From Gambelia wislizenii (lineage: Eukaryota > Chordata > Lepidosauria > Squamata > Crotaphytidae), in assembly GCA_030847615.1 (NCBI GenBank), contig JAUMIR010000001.1:370752687-370816686 (forward strand): DNA of 64,000 bases. Direction: 5' to 3'. The notes beneath the pieces were generated by a model that was given only the letters and a program-made list of their open reading frames with translations, made no database searches and was not told the DNA's origin. Below are positions 32,234 through 43,951 of this stretch, piece after piece. Numbering within the stretch: the stretch's first letter is position 1; every line of letters starts with the position of its first letter. The translations under genes were made by a program, and so were the position numbers.

Positions 32234-33437
32234 TTTTTTGGATAAAATTACTAGCTTGGTAGATGAAGGGAACGATGTGGATATCACATACCTTGATTTC
32301 AGTAAGGCCTTTGACAAGGTTCCCCATGACATTCTTCCAAACAAGCTTGTAAAATGTGGGCTAGACAAGTTAACTGTTCAATGGATTTGTAATTGGTTGA
32401 CCGGCCAAACCCAAAGGGTGTTCCTCAGTGGCTCCTCTTCATCTTGGAAAGATGTGACCAGTGGGGTGCCACAGGGTTCTGTCCTGGGCCCAGTGCTATT
32501 CAACATCTTTATCAATGACTTGGATGAGGGAATTAGGGACATACTTATCAAATTTGCAGATGACACCAAATTAGGAGGAGTAGCTAATACCCTAGAGGAC
32601 AGGATCAAAATTCAAAATGACCTGGATATACTGGAGAGCTGGGCCAAAGCTAACAAAATGAAATTCAATACGGAGAAATGTAAAGTACTGCATTTAGGGT
32701 GGAAAAATGAAATGCATAAATATAGGATGGGAGAGACCTGGCTGAATGAGACTATGTGCGAAAGGGATCTAGGAGTCCTAGTAGACCACAAGTTGAACAT
32801 GAGCCAACAGTGTGATGCGGCAGCTAAAAAGGCCAATGTGATTTTGGGCTGTATCAATAGAAGTATAGTGTCTAGATCAAGGGAAGTAATAGTGCCACTC
32901 TATTCTGCCTTGGTCAGATCTCACTTAGAATACTGTGTCCAGTTCTGGGCACCACAATTCAAAAAGGATATTGACAAATTGGAGCGTGTCCAGAGAAGGG
33001 CAACTAAAATGGTGAAAGGTCTGGAAACGATGCCTTATGAGGAGAGACTTGGGGAGCTGGGTATGTTTAGCCTGGAAAAAAGATGGTTAAGAGGCGATAT
33101 GATAGCCCTGTTTAAGTATTTGAAGGGATGTCACGCTGACGATGGAGCAGGCTTGTTTTCTGCTGCTCCAGAGACTGGAACACGGAGCAATGGATGCAAG
33201 CTCCGGGAACAGAGATTCCACCTCAACATGAGGAGGAACTTTTTGACAGTAAGAGCTGTTCGGCAGTGGAACACACTCCCTCGGAGCGTGGTGGGGTCTC
33301 CTTCCTTGGAGGCCTTTAAACAGAGGCTGGATGGCCATCTGTCGGGGATGCTTTGATTGTGATTTCCTGTGTGGCAGGGGGTTGGACTCAATGGCCCTCT
33401 TGGTCTCTTCCAACTCTGCAATTCTATGATTCTATGG
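31768..33437 (+). pseudogene. CR1 LINE, RT domain to 3' end
   Basis: Frames 31703-32053 and 31956-33356 (466 codons) overlap, with a +/-1 shift in an A-rich run near 32025-32040. RT landmarks: [31 protein letters not shown], the AFD motif in YLDFSKAFDKVPHD, GVPQGSVLGPVLFNIFINDL and KFADDTKLGG. The C-terminus matches the other CR1 copies, and the tail ends 'attctatgattctatggg'. The endonuclease half is missing. A (TC)n(T)n insert at 32202-32239 adds LSLSLSFFFFL to the frame. Recent but dead. Confidence 0.92.
32202..32239 (+). repeat. (TC)n(T)n expansion inside CR1 RT
   Basis: A 38-bp TC/T tract within the RT coding sequence; the frame stays open across it. Confidence 0.9.
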
Positions 33438-34480
33438 GTTTTTGTTTTTTTTTAAAAAATGGCACTTTCTTATTCATCATACAAAGATGACCCCAGGTTA
33501 AGTTTAAGGTTCCTTCTTAGAACAGCCTTCTCCAATTCAGTGCCCTCCAGATATATTGCACAATGCCTGCTACCATCCTCAACCAGCACACAGTCAATGG
33601 TCCTTCTCATTGGGGATATTGGCTGGTATCCCGTTAGTGACACATGCATGTGAAAATTGTATTATGAATGCGAAATGAATTATTCACTATAGCACAACAG
33701 AGATATTCTGCTGAGAGCAGCCAAAGTGGAGTTGCACATATAGGAACTTTTTGCATTGCAGTTGCACATGGCTCATTGTGATTGTGCATTTCACATCACA
33801 GTTGTACATAGTAAATTATGGTTGTGCCTTGTGCCTTAAAGTTGCACAGTGCACATTGCACAACGGCACCCAGTCATTAAAACGTGTTGCACAATGTTGC
33901 TATTCTGCATGGGGATGTAGTGCTGGTGCAGCACATCCCTGGATTTGGATATGTACACTACAATGAGGGGATGCACCAATGGGTGTAGAAGTCCAATGGG
34001 TGTAGATGTCCAACACCTCTGGCAGGAACCAGGTTGGATAGACTGTCTTAGAAGTCTTGTTTCAGGGGATGGGGAAGAGGCCTTTCCTTGGGGAATGTTT
34101 TGCACTTGTTTTGTCATACACTAGGCTTCCGCTTTGGATCATTGAAGCAAGCAGCTTAAAACAATGCCAAAGTGTTCAGGAACTGGCTGCTGGTCCCATT
34201 AAATGAACTGAAACCAAATCATTCTGAACTCTAGTATTTTGCCTGACCTGGATCATCACCTAATTCCAAATGACATGGCTGGCTTTAACTCTCTCTGGCT
34301 TTAAACTTGCAATAGTACCTTTGCTCTTTCCTCACCCTTTCTGGTTCCTCCCTCCCCAAACAATTAGGAAAGCAGTGATTGTCACCTTCCAAACCTTTCC
34401 CTGAACTCTTTTGGTGCTATAAACAGGAAGACCTCAAGCACAGTGGTGCTTCAGCTTCTTTGATCCATTTGCTTCATGGT
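33438..34480. other. Gene-free stretch with degenerate CACATTGCA-type words
   Basis: 33725-33900 contains an imperfect tandem of 'gttgcacat' and 'ttgtgattgtgc' words. No coding exon or element otherwise. Confidence 0.5.
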
Positions 34481-34583
34481 GGTCTTTTGTCTCTGTTCAA
34501 GGCTGGTTCACTGACTCTTCTGGCAAATCTTTTCATTACCATTATTTTGGGCTCTCATTTAGTTAATCTTCACTGTTAGCTGT
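34481..34583 (+). repeat. 103-bp target-site duplication, left copy
   Basis: Identical base for base, by eye, to 35867-35969; begins ggtcttttgtctctgttc. It brackets a family X LINE copy. Confidence 0.93.
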
Positions 34584-35866
34584 CTCCCCAAATTCCTTAA
34601 AATGATTATCTTGCTACACGAGGGCCAGTGTGGTCAAGTCAGATATGGCGATGCTCTTTCAGAGCCCTTTCTAATAACTAATGGAGTGAAGCAAGGTTGT
34701 GTTTCTGCACCAACTTTATTTACAATCTTCTTTAGCATGATGCTCCAAAGGGCTATGGCAGAGCTTGAAGAAGACGACAGCATCTATATACGTTACTGTA
34801 CTGATGGTAGCTTGTTTAACTTAAGCCGTCTGAGGGCTCATACTAAGACTCTAAATTATCTAGTCCGTGAGCTGCTCTTCGCTGATGATGCTGCCCTTGT
34901 TGCCCACACAGAAGCAGCTCTGCAGCGCCTAACATCCTGCTTTGCAATAGCTGCAGAGCTGTTTGGGCTAGAAGTCAACCTGAAGAAAACAGAAGTTCTT
35001 TACCAGCCTGAACCACAGGACGAACACCACCATCCCCACATTGCCGTCGGCAAATCTGTGCTCAAGTCTGTTCAGCAGTTCACCTACCTGGGAAGCATCA
35101 TCTCCTCAGATGCCAAGATTGACAAAGAGATCGATCACAGATTAGCAAAGGCATATACTGCATTTGGAAGACTTCACAAAAGAGTCTGGAGCAATAAACA
35201 CCTGAGGCAAAGCACAAAAATCAGTGTGTATAGAGCCATTGTACTGTCTATCCTCCTTTATGGATCTGAAACATGGGTCACCTATCGCCACCACCACCAA
35301 CTCCTCGAGCGCTTTCATCAGCGCTGTCTACACACAATCCTAAATATACACTGGACTGACTATGTGACGAATGTTGCTGTCCTTGAACAAGCAGGGATCG
35401 CCAGTATTGAGGCCATGATATTGAGAACATAGCTGCACTGGGCAGGGCATGTTTCTAGGATGGCGGACCATCGCCTCCCAAAAATACTACTCTACGGTGA
35501 ACTCGCCACTGGTCAGTGTAAGAGGGGCACTCCAAAAAAGCGATACAAAGACTCCCTGAAACAACATCTCAGGCTCGGCCAAATTGATCACCAACAGTGG
35601 TCCTCCCTGGCCTCACATCAGGAGGCATGGAGACACACTATCCTCAATGCTGCAGCCTTATTTGAGAACTCACGACGAACAAGTCTTGAAGAGAAACGAC
35701 AACGCAGAAAGAATCACAACCCAGAAACATCACCCAAGAAGACCTTCTGCTGTGCTTTCTGCAACCGGACTTGTTTATCTCGGATTGGCCTTTTAAGTCA
35801 TCAGTGCGCTTGCAGAAAGCGCGGGATGAGTCCTTCCTGAATCTTCGTTTGCGAAAAAAAGCCAGA
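34584..35866 (+). pseudogene. Family X LINE, RT C-terminal half, flanked by 103-bp TSD
   Basis: Open from 34602 to 35429 (MIILLHEGQCGQVRYGDALS, NGVKQGCVSAPTLFTIFF, LLFADDAALVAHTEAALQRL, YGSETWVTYRHHHQLLERFH), where a TAG replaces the Gln codon of RTQLRWAGHV. Open again from 35460 to 35840 (DHRLPKILLYGELATGQ, then the zinc-finger-like CAFCNRTCLSRIGLLSHQ). It is 5'-truncated at the same palm region as the 12120 copy, and ends at the tcgtttgcga palindrome without poly(A). One stop codon only, so relatively young. Confidence 0.9.
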
Positions 35867-35969
35867 GGTCTTTTGTCTCTGTTCAAGGCTGGTTCACTGA
35901 CTCTTCTGGCAAATCTTTTCATTACCATTATTTTGGGCTCTCATTTAGTTAATCTTCACTGTTAGCTGT
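35867..35969 (+). repeat. 103-bp target-site duplication, right copy
   Basis: Exact repeat of 34481-34583. Unique sequence follows (atcaccatccattgg). Confidence 0.93.
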
Positions 35970-36249
35970 ATCACCATCCATTGGTTCCAGACATCTGAGT
36001 TCAGAATCTGTCTTGAAGGCAATAATTTTTTCCCCCACCATGGTATTTGGTTGTGTGGAACAGAAAAGGTGCCAGCATACCAGTATGAAGGAACAGACCT
36101 TGTTTTGAGTCCACCATCTTTCTTAGAGGGAAAAACGCAGAATAGGGAACTTTCACATATGGGATGGAAATGCTGTTGGTGTTAATAGTGGGGCACAGTA
36201 ACACCAAGCAGATTCCACAATAGAAGAAATAAAAATAGGCAAGGAGGGC

Positions 36250-36467
36250 TTGTTGCTGTTGTTATGTGTCTTCACGATTATTCTGATTTATGGCAGCCCT
36301 ATCCTAGCAGCATTTTGGCAAGATTTATACAGAGGTTTGCCTTAACCTTTGTCTGAGGTTAAGAGAGCCATGACTTGCCACTCAGTGGGTTTCTATGGCT
36401 GAGCGGTGACTTGAAATCTGATCTCCCACGAGTCCTAGTCCAGCACTCAAACCATTATTCCACATTG
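36250..36467 (-). repeat. Sauria-type SINE
   Basis: Reversed tail 'ttgttgctgttgttatgtgt', body 'gacttgccactcagtgggtt' and head 'cactcaaaccattattccac'. Confidence 0.82.
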
Positions 36468-36812
36468 ACTCAAGGAGAGTCAAAGAGAGCTAGGAAGAAA
36501 AAAAATGCAGTCACTCTAGAAAAAGAAGGTCAGACTGCTTATAATCCATTTCCAAACAGAGCTTGGGAAAAGGTGGCCAGGCTGTCTTGGGGATTCTCTA
36601 AGCTGTGGTCCAAAAAGGGTTCTTTTCCAGGCTCTATGAGGTGAACCCTATGAAGCCCAAAATCTTGCACAATAATCTGGCCCTTTAAAAAGAGAGCCCC
36701 TCCCCCTGTTTTGTAGTTGGGAGATGTTTTAATAAAATGTTGAACTGTTTTTAAATGTTTTAAGTTTAAAAATTGTAGTTTAAAACTGGCCAATTTCTGG
36801 ATGAAGTACAGT

Positions 36813-37545
36813 ACAACTAATATTACTGTGCAGGTTTCACAACCATACGTAGAAATTGGAACTATGATGACATGGACAATCCTAACTTCAGTATTCAATT
36901 ATATATCTTTACACTTCAGGATCTTGTCTAGTTCCTTCATAGCTGCTCTTCCAAGTCCTAGCCTTCTTCTGATTTCTTGATTTCAGATTCTTCTGATTTC
37001 TTGATTAATGATTGAGCCAAGGCATGAAAAATCTTGAACTCTTTCAGTGTCATCATCATCTACTTTAAAGTGATGTAAATCATCTGTGGTCATTATTTTT
37101 GTTTTCTTAATGTTCAGCTGTAAACCTGCTTTTGCACTTTCTTCACTTGACTTTCTGCAGTAATTTTTCCAAGTCTTTGCTGTTTACTTTTAGTAGTATG
37201 ATATCATTTGCATATCTTAAATTATTGATGGGTTGATGTACCTTCCTACAATTTTCACACCTCCTTCCTCACAGTCTATTCCAACTTTGTGTATATGTTC
37301 AGCATACAAATTAAACAGGGTGATAAGATGCAGCCTTGTCTGACACCTTGCCAATTGGAAACTTCCGTTTCTCTGTACTGTATTCTGTCCTGATATTAGC
37401 CTCTTGTCCTGAATATAGGTTATGCATTATGCATTAAGATAATTATTTACAACATTTTCCATAAAATATTTGTTCTTAATTCTGATGGATTTCCTTCCCA
37501 GATGTCTCCATCTAGCTAGACTCAGAATTTCTTTCTAATCTTTCC
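36813..37545 (-). pseudogene. RTE/BovB-type LINE RT fragment
   Basis: Minus-strand translation gives RIVHVIIVPISTYGCETCTV (the RTE KxRIVKAMVFPVxxYGCESWT region), an RYANDIILLKVNSKDLEKLL-like palm segment around 37170-37250, and CQGVRQGCILSPCLFNLYAE near 37290-37350. Many stops and shifts. BovB-type LINEs donate the 3' end of the Sauria SINEs seen here. Confidence 0.75.
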
Positions 37546-37750
37546 CTATATTATTCAGATTACTGTTAGTTTTTCTACAGCTAGCAGCAGGGTCAGTGGA
37601 TTTTCAGCTTTTGAAACATTTCAAAAACAATGATATTCCAAATTTGAAGTGAAGTACTGAAAGTTATCATGCTTTTTTAAAATAAAGAGCTAGAATCTTG
37701 GGCAATTATGAATACATAACCTACAATTACCATTAATAACTGCTAGATAT

Positions 37751-37800
37751 TCACAGTCCCTACATAGCCCCTAGTTTAGGGGCTACATAGGGACTGTGAA
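37751..37800. repeat. Hairpin, 24-bp arms
   Basis: 'ttcacagtccctacatagcc' is inverted as 'ggctacatagggactgtgaa' around a GTT loop, with two internal mismatches. Confidence 0.8.
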
Positions 37801-37809
37801 AGTTCCCTA

Positions 37810-38061
37810 AACCCCACTTACTGGTAAGCAGCCACTGGGGATCCATTCCCTGTCAATCAAGTGGCTGCCTAATCTTCCCACCCACCCACTTCTGAGAGAG
37901 AGCTCCAGGAGGGAGTTTTATGACAGGGGTCCTTTTTTGTATGTGTCTGTTGAACCAGAGATTGCTCACAGGAGCGGGTAGGAACATCAAGCAGATGCTT
38001 CTCAGATGACAGAGGAATGGACACCTGTCAATCCCAATGCTGCTTACCAGTAAGTGGGGTT
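37810..38061. mobile_element. MITE-like unit with 23-bp perfect inverted ends
   Basis: Bases 37810-37832 are the exact reverse complement of 38039-38061 (core CCACTTACTGGTAAGCAGC). 252 bp in all. No TSD is obvious; family unknown. Confidence 0.6.
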
Positions 38062-38196
38062 GTGGGAGAAGGGTTTGGCCAGAATCCACCATGTAGTGCT
38101 GTAGTTACAGTGCTATGTCGTACGTAATGAGCATACAGCATTTTGCCAACTATTTATTTTCAGTAAATATATATTGCTGCATGGTCTTGGCTCTAG

Positions 38197-38376
38197 CAGT
38201 GTTTCTCAGCAACGGTTCCCCAAGAGGTTATTAGGGGTTCCATGAGATATTGAGATTGGGAAAAAAATAAACATTTTTTTTTTAGCTATAGATATAATAA
38301 TTTATAGGCATAGGTTCCCTGAGACTTGAAAATTGCTTCAAGGGTTCCACCAGGGTAAAAAGGTTGAGAAAGGCAG
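38197..38376. mobile_element. Small hAT MITE
   Basis: Left end CAGTGTTTCTCAGCAACGG; right end 'aaaaaggttgagaaaggcag'; flanked by CTCTAG direct repeats (38191-38196, 38377-38382). Charlie-like ends. Confidence 0.65.
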
Positions 38377-38382
38377 CTCTAG

Positions 38383-39235
38383 GGCATGCATAGAAGGCCA
38401 ATTAATTTCAGTTGAGAGGCCCAATAAGGTCAGATCAAATCTATCAAGTTAAATGAATGAGGAAGCTGTTCATGGTGGTGGGACACACCACAACTCCCCG
38501 CTGCTTAAACAGACTGCTGTATCACAGTGATTCTGGGATCATTCAAAGTTTTTGAATGTTGTCTTGAAATGATACAAAGGCTGCAGTAGACAATAGTCAC
38601 TGCTGTACGCTGTTCTGTGTTTAATGTATGTTGAACTCAATTTGGAAATTATCAGATGCCTGCAACCCCCGTCAATGGGGTCCTGTCAATGAAAACCGAT
38701 GCCATACTCACAGCTGCAGCACAGAAGTAGCATGCAAGGGTGATGACATCATCTGAAACCAGGATCCGTTCACATGAGAGTAATGTCATCCTCAAATGCT
38801 CCTGGGTTGTAGTTGTTTTGCAGAGTCTGATAATCTCCCATATCTCCACTGAACCAAGCAATAGTTAAATTGAAGTTAAGCTGCACAGAAAGCAATGAGG
38901 ATAGATGGGCCATGTAATTAGAGGGATAACTACTTAGGAATGAACCCCGCACAGTTGGGTGAGATTTCCTTCCTTGTAAGCAAGTTTAGGTTTGCAGCTT
39001 TAGTCGTAATTAATATATGCTTAGTTGTACAATACATTTCAAAAGTTCAATAGATGTAGACCTGCATCTAAATTTACTTCCTGCATTTCTACTCAAATTG
39101 TTTTTCCTTTGTTCTTAACTGTTCTCTTTTCCTATGGATATCTGTAGTTACCAGGGGCGCTGAGAGGCTGTGTGCTATGAAAAACCACCAAGGCCTAAAT
39201 CCAATTCTTAGCTTTAACTAGATCAGATCCTCTCT
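38383..39235. other. Gene-free stretch
   Basis: Nothing recognised beyond short AT-rich runs. Confidence 0.5.
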
Positions 39236-39640
39236 CTCTCTGGCTTTTCTTCGCAAACGAAGATTCAGGAAGGACTCATCCCGCGCCTTCTGCAAGCGCG
39301 CTGATGACTAAAAAGGCCAATCCGAGACAAACAAGTCCGGTTGCAAAAAGTGCAGCAGAAGGTCTCCTTGGGTGATGTTTTTGGGTTGTGATTCTTTCTG
39401 CGTTGTCGTTTCTCTTCAAGACTTGTTCGTCGTGAGTTCTCAAATAAGGCTGCAGCATTGTGGATATTGCGTCTCCATGCCTCCCGATGTGAGGCCAGGG
39501 CGGACCACCGTTGGTGATCAATCTGGCCAAGCCTGAGATGTTGTTTCAGGGAGTCCTTGTATCGCTTTTTTGGAGCGCCCCTCCCACGCTGACCCGTGGC
39601 GAGTTCACTGTAGAGTAGTATTTTTGGGAGGCGATGGTTA
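39236..39640 (-). pseudogene. Family X LINE 3' fragment
   Basis: Minus-strand frame with NHRLPKILLYSELATGQRGR ... [18 protein letters not shown], terminating at the gcaaacgaag palindrome. Strongly 5'-truncated. Confidence 0.87.
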
Positions 39641-39859
39641 TGTAAATGTTGGCTTATCAAGTTCACACTGAGTCCACAGGTCTACTGCAGTTGGGAGTAA
39701 CAATGGATCTAGGCTCAAGAGTCATGTAACAACTTAAAGCTTAACCCATTTTATTTGGCAGAAACTTTCATGGACTTCAGCTTGCTTCAATAGATACGTT
39801 TGATGAAAATGGCTGAAATCCATGAAACATTGTGCCAAATAAAACTTGTTAGGCTGAGA

Positions 39860-40205
39860 CCTGCATCGGCAGACATAACTACAATGGCAGAGCTCCATTA
39901 TTGTAGTTACATCTGATAATGCTACTCCCCCAACTCCCCCCACCTTTTCAGCTTGAAGAGTTTCCAAGGCACTGAAGACTGGGCGCTGGGAAATGACCTC
40001 TGATGCATTCTCTCAATTGCACAGTGTATGAAGAAGAGGCAGCAGGAGAGACTCCTCAGGGTCCTGCCACAGCTGCTTCTCTCATGGCTCCCTGAAACTG
40101 GGAGAGCACTGCAGGCATCATTCTCCAGCTTCTGACCTGGAAACCCTTCAGCTGGGGTGCTTCCAGGCTGCAAAGGTGGGTTTAGGGGATCCTGTTTTGT
40201 CATTT
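39860..40205 (+). repeat. Dispersed repeat R1, copy A
   Basis: Collinear with 44330-44695: 'accttttcagc', 'gggaaatgac', 'actgggagagcactgcag' and 'ggaaacccttcagctgggg'. Family unknown; not coding. Confidence 0.6.
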
Positions 40206-40430
40206 ACAACTGCAAATGTGAATCCCCAGCACTTACGGGATTGTAGGTCCAGCTTACAATCGTATAACTACTGAACAAGATGCCAGACACATATCTTTAA
40301 GGTTGTCTTAAGACTCTTCCTTATATTTACCCATTATTTTGGAGTATAGTGCCTCCATTTGGTACAAGGAGCAACCCTACACTTTTAAAATAGACCATAA
40401 TACAATATTCAGTTTCCAAATGCCAACCAA

Positions 40431-40462
40431 GATCTATCGATCTATCTATCTATCTATCTATG
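40431..40462 (+). repeat. (TATC)n microsatellite
   Basis: About six ATCT units. Confidence 0.9.
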
Positions 40463-40594
40463 ATCAAAGAGGACTGAAAGTGATACAGAGTTGGTCCTTC
40501 CTATTGAGAGTGGATTTTTTCTGACTGTGTTCCTGTTTAGCCAAAGCAGCACCACCCATGCAGATGAGGGAAGTTATCAGGAAGCTCAGAAAAA

Positions 40595-41675
40595 CACCAT
40601 GGATTTTCCTTGGTTTTTTCCCAAGCTGTGAGGCTGTGTTCTGGAATAGTTTCTTTCTGACTTTTCCCTGCATCTATGGCTGGCATCTTCAGAGAATGGT
40701 TGGGTAGGAGTGTGTGTAGCGTTTATATGCTGTAAACCCCTGTTGGGGAGTATATGTAAATTTGTGTAATTGAATGGTTAGTTTCTGGTTGTAGAAATGC
40801 AAGGCTTGTTAGTGTCTGTTTGGCTAATGGTTGGTTGATGGCCCATTATCTGCTGGAAATCCCCCTGTCCCTGGGTGGAATTCCTTTGTAAGTGTTGAGT
40901 TTTGATTCTATTGATCTTCAAAACTGGGAGCCAGATTTTGTTTACTTTTAGGGTTTCTTCTTTCCTGTTGAAGTTGCCCAGGTGTTTGTGGATTTCAATA
41001 GCTTCTCTGTGCATTCTGACATGATAGTTGTTGGCCTGGTCCAGAATTTCTGTGTTTTTAAATAACATTTTGTGTCCAGGTTGGCTTATAACATGTTCTG
41101 CTCATGCTGATTTTTTCCAGCTGGCCCAGTCTGCAGTGTCTCTCATGTTCCTTGATTCATATTTGCACACTGTGTTTAGTGGTTCCTATGTAAACTTGTC
41201 CACAGTTGCATGGTATGCGGTAAACTCCTGCAGCTGTGAGAGGGTCTCTTTTGTCCTTTGCTGAGTGTAGCATTTCTTGGATTTTCTTGGTTGGTGTGTA
41301 GATTGTTTGGAGGTTGTGTTTCCTCATGTTTCCCTATTCTGCCTGTGACTCCTTTGATGTATGGTCAAAATACCTTCCATTTGGGTGGCTGTTTTTCTTC
41401 TTCATTCCTTTTTTTTTTCTGGGTCTTGCTGCTCTTGTGATGTCTGATCTGGAGTAACCATTAGCCTGTAGGGTCCAATTTAGGTGCCTCAGTTCGTCCT
41501 CCATGTAGTGGGGTTCGCAGTTCCTTTTTGTGTGGTCTACCAATGTTTTTATTGTGCTTCTTTTTTGTCCTGGGTGATGATTGGAGTTCTTGTGTAGGTA
41601 TCTGTCCATGTGTGGGGGTTTTCTGTATACCTTGTGGCCTAACTGTTGGCTTGGTTTGTGGATGACTAGGAGAAC
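40595..41675 (-). pseudogene. Penelope-like retroelement, RT tail plus GIY-YIG endonuclease, decayed
   Basis: Reading right to left on the minus strand. First comes an RT-to-linker segment (GHKVYRKPPHMDRYLHKNSN, HHPGQKRSTIKTLVDHTKR, EDELRHLNWTLQANGYS). Next, IKGVTGRIGKHEE-like sequence, then a GIY-YIG region (THSCRSLPHTMQLWTSL relics, RIKEHERHCRLGQ). Then TEILDQANNYHVRMHREAIE and FNRKEETLKVNKIWLPVLK, and finally the terminal repeat with 'gatgccagccatagatgc'. Penelope elements pair a telomerase-like RT with GIY-YIG. Several stops. At 41675 it abuts a Ty3/gypsy fragment. Confidence 0.8.
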
Positions 41676-42470
41676 AGGTCCACCACCACCCAAATGGTGG
41701 TACAGCCAGCAGAAGGGGGCAGGTCTGTGATGAAGTCCATTGAGACAAGCTTCCAGGGCCCTGAAGGTGTCAGCAGAGGCAGCAGCAAGCCCGCAGGTTG
41801 CCCCCAATGATCCTTAGCACGGTGACAGGCAGGGCAAGTGTCCACATACTGGACACCTCCTCACCGACCCGAGGCCACCAAAACTCCTGGGTGAGGAGGT
41901 GTAGGGTCTTGCAAAAGCCGAAGTGTCCCACCAGCTTAGAATCATGGCACAACCGAAGGACCATCTCCCGACAGGGGCCTGCTGGTACATAAAGGCGGCC
42001 CCGGTGGTAGAGCAGGCCATCTCGCAGCTCAAAAGGGGAGGTGTCCCCTTCTGCCGAATGCTGGGTCATGAACGGGTCCTGGCCCTGGAGGTCATGGATC
42101 TGGTCCAGCAGTGTAGCATCCTTTGGAGCAGCAGCAAAATTCTACGGGTGCAGAATGGTGGACCAAAGCTCCCCTTCTGGTTCCGTGGTGTACTCTGGCT
42201 TCTGGGAGAGAGTGTCGGCCTGCCGATTCTGGGCCCGAGGAATGTACTGGAGCTGGAAATTGAAGTGGCCAAAAAACAGGGACCACCGCTTTTGCCTCTG
42301 GAACAACTTCTGGGCCATCTGGAGATACTCCAAGTTCCTATGGTCTGTGTGGACCAGGGTGGGATGAGCTGCCCCCTCCAACAGATGTCGCCATGGGTCA
42401 AAGGCAGCCTTAATTGCCAACAGCTCCTTCTCCCAAATTGTGTAGTTGCATTCAGGAGGAGACAGCTAAC
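41676..42470 (-). pseudogene. Ty3/gypsy pol fragment (RNase H, integrase N-terminus)
   Basis: The minus strand carries an RNase H segment (HTDHRNLEYLQMAQKLFQRQ, FNFQLQYIPRAQNRQADTLS). It is followed by the integrase zinc-binding region (LLYHRGRLYVPAGPCREMVL, HDSKLVGHFGFCKTLHLLTQ, EFWWPRVGEEV) and the start of the catalytic core (a DFITDLPPSAGCTTIW segment at 41690-41745). Order is as in chromovirus-type Ty3/gypsy. Frameshifts separate the domains, and no LTR is visible. Confidence 0.85.
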
Positions 42471-42486
42471 GGGAGTGAAAGGCACA

Positions 42487-42990
42487 TGGCAGCAGGAATC
42501 AGATTTAAAAAGATGTGGAAAGATGGAATAAACTGAATTTATCCCTGTTAGGGAAAATCAACATGATTAAAATAAATATCTTACCAAAATGCCTATTTTT
42601 ATTTCAAAATCTGCCAATCCTACAGAATGAAAAGACACTGAATAAATGGACATTTGAATTAAACAAGTTCATATGGGGAGGGAGGGAGGGAGGTGAGAAT
42701 TAAATGGTCTACTTTAACAGCAAATAAAACTTCCAGAGGGGCAGCACTGCCTAATTTAAAGTTATAATACACAGCATGTGGTATAAATTGGATAACAGAT
42801 TGGATTAAATTAAATAATGGAAGAATTTTAGCATTAGAAGGTTACGCGTTGTGGTTTGGTTGGCATGCATATATTGGATTCAAAGTTCAAAAAAACAAAG
42901 ACTTTGAAAATCACATACTGAGGAAGGCATTAAGGAAGATCTGGATTAAAATTAAAAGACAATTCTTTTCTTTTTAAAAATTTGTCTAAC
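42487..42990 (+). pseudogene. L1 ORF2 C-terminal fragment (second L1 lineage)
   Basis: MERWNKLNLSLLGKINMIKI, LPKCLFLFQNLPILQNEKTL and ELNKFIWGGR are L1 ORF2 thumb-region sequence. It is clearly different from the L1 at 5907-11054 and lies opposite in strand to the gypsy piece next to it. Confidence 0.8.
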
Positions 42991-43249
42991 CAACAAAGGA
43001 TTTCTCCAAGTTGTCATACCAGCAAATAGTTTGCTTGTAGGACTGGCTAACATTTTAATTTCCAAGCTGTTTACAAAGAAACTACTTCCCAGCTACAAAG
43101 GATGGTACAAAAGCTGGGCACAGCATCGCCTCAGCTGTGTTCCACCCCATGGCTACTGACTGAGGGAGGGTTAGAATTTCATGCGCATTGGAACAAAATG
43201 CGGCAGATTTCCACAAGTTGGTTGTTCCCTTGTATTCTTTGAAGAACCA

Positions 43250-43915
43250 TATCTCTCTGGTTTTCTTCGCAAACGAAGATTCAGGAAGGACTCATCCCGT
43301 GCTTTTTGCAAGCGCGCTGATGACTAAAAAGGCCAATCCGAGATAAACAAGTCCGGTTGCAGAAAGCACAGCAGAAGGTCTCCTTGGGTAATGTTTTTGG
43401 GTTGTGATTCTTTCTGCGTTGTCGTTTCTCTTCAAGACTTGTTCGGTGTGAGTTCTCAAATAAGGCTGCAGCATTGTGGATAGTGCGTCTCCATGCCTCC
43501 TGATGTGAGGGCAGGGCGGACCATTGTTGGTGATCAATTTGGCCAAGCCTGAGATGTTGTTTCAGGGAGTCCTTGTATCACTTTTTTGGAGCGCCCCTCT
43601 TACACTGACCCATGGCGAGTTCACCATAGAGTACTTTTTTTGGGAGGCAATGGTCCTCCATCCTAGAAATGTGCCCTGCCCAGCGCAACTGTGTTCTCAA
43701 TATCATGGCCTCAATGCTGGTGATCCCTGCTTGCCCAAGGACAGCAATATTTGTCACATAGTCAGTCCAGTGTATATTTAGGATTGTGCATATACAGCGC
43801 TGATGAAAGTGTTCGAGGAGTCGTAAGTGGTGGAGATAGGTGACCTATGTTTCAGACCCATAAAGGAGAATAGACAGTACAATGGCTCTATGCACACTGA
43901 TTTTTGCTTTGCCCT
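43250..43915 (-). pseudogene. Family X LINE 3' fragment
   Basis: Complement encodes HHRLPK-type sequence down to the terminal finger and the gcaaacgaag palindrome. It breaks at a (TAAAA)n run. Confidence 0.85.
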
Positions 43916-43919
43916 GAAG

Positions 43920-43951
43920 AAATAAAATAAAATAAAATAAAATAAAATAAA
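43920..43951 (+). repeat. (TAAAA)n microsatellite
   Basis: Six to seven units. Confidence 0.95.

Noticed and set aside
31956..33356. 466-codon frame as a functional gene
   Set aside because: It is the CR1 RT, lacking the endonuclease half and carrying a frameshift upstream.
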